Source: an uncultured Coriobacteriaceae bacterium
Lineage (GTDB): Bacteria > Actinomycetota > Coriobacteriia > Coriobacteriales > QAMH01
Direction of reading: 5' to 3'
Assembly (NCBI GenBank): GCA_902796975.1
Contig: CADBRF010000067.1
Location: 1 to 5,927, forward strand
DNA: 5,927 nucleotides
The notes under the pieces are model-generated. The model was not told where the DNA came from and searched no databases. It saw nothing but the letters and a program-made list of their open reading frames with translations. The position numbers and the translations under genes were made by a program. Positions within the stretch are counted from its first letter, which is position 1; each line of letters begins with the position of its first letter. Positions 5,923 to 5,927 of this stretch are shown piece after piece.

Positions 5923-5927
5923 ACAGC

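Noticed and set aside
1..5927. CRISPR arrays, insertion sequences, integrases, att sites or inverted hsdS copies
   Set aside because: No regularly spaced repeats, transposase motifs, terminal inverted repeats or second specificity gene were seen in the window.

Overview
The window looks like a bacterial defence island from a moderately GC-rich genome. By eye the genes are in the mid-50s % GC and the specificity gene is somewhat lower. Codon use and the look of the small 'MPSEAQKRA...' protein suggest an actinomycete-type gut bacterium, possibly class Coriobacteriia. That placement is an impression only; no marker gene is present.

Layout. Positions 1 to about 4640 hold one leftward (minus-strand) operon, read from high to low coordinates. 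It starts at a near-consensus promoter (4613-4641) whose spacer and -10 box are filled by overlapping inverted repeats. The genes are: (1) a 101-residue protein with a predicted ribbon-helix-helix-like core (4268-4573); (2) a 658-residue modification protein that joins a PD-(D/E)xK nuclease-like N-terminal domain (HsdR_N type) to an N6-adenine methylase (2292-4268); (3) a two-TRD specificity subunit, HsdS (886-2295); (4) the first 280 residues of a DUF262 (GmrS-like) protein, cut off by the left edge (1-840). Gene 1 touches gene 2 at TAATG, gene 2 overlaps gene 3 at GTGA, and gene 4 follows after 45 nt with a good ribosome binding site. This is tight, probably translationally coupled packing.

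Positions 4642-4911 are intergenic. The stretch contains small inverted and direct repeats and an unexplained 59-codon open frame without a convincing start. A rightward gene (4912-5922) then encodes a complete DUF3644-type protein with an R-x4-H motif like that of HEPN ribonucleases. It probably has its own promoter.

Reading of the system. Methylase plus HsdS should recognise a bipartite DNA site and methylate adenine. No helicase-type HsdR is visible, but the methylase carries its own nuclease-like domain. The pair could therefore be a self-contained RM+S restriction enzyme (BcgI-like type IIB/IIG logic), or a type I system whose hsdR lies beyond the left edge. DUF262 proteins are usually restriction factors, often modification-dependent, so the operon may combine host-site methylation with two lines of restriction. 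The small first protein is a candidate autorepressor acting at the palindromic promoter. The DUF3644 protein may be a separate abortive-infection-type module on the same island. Domain assignments rest on motifs read by eye; the joint function is inference.
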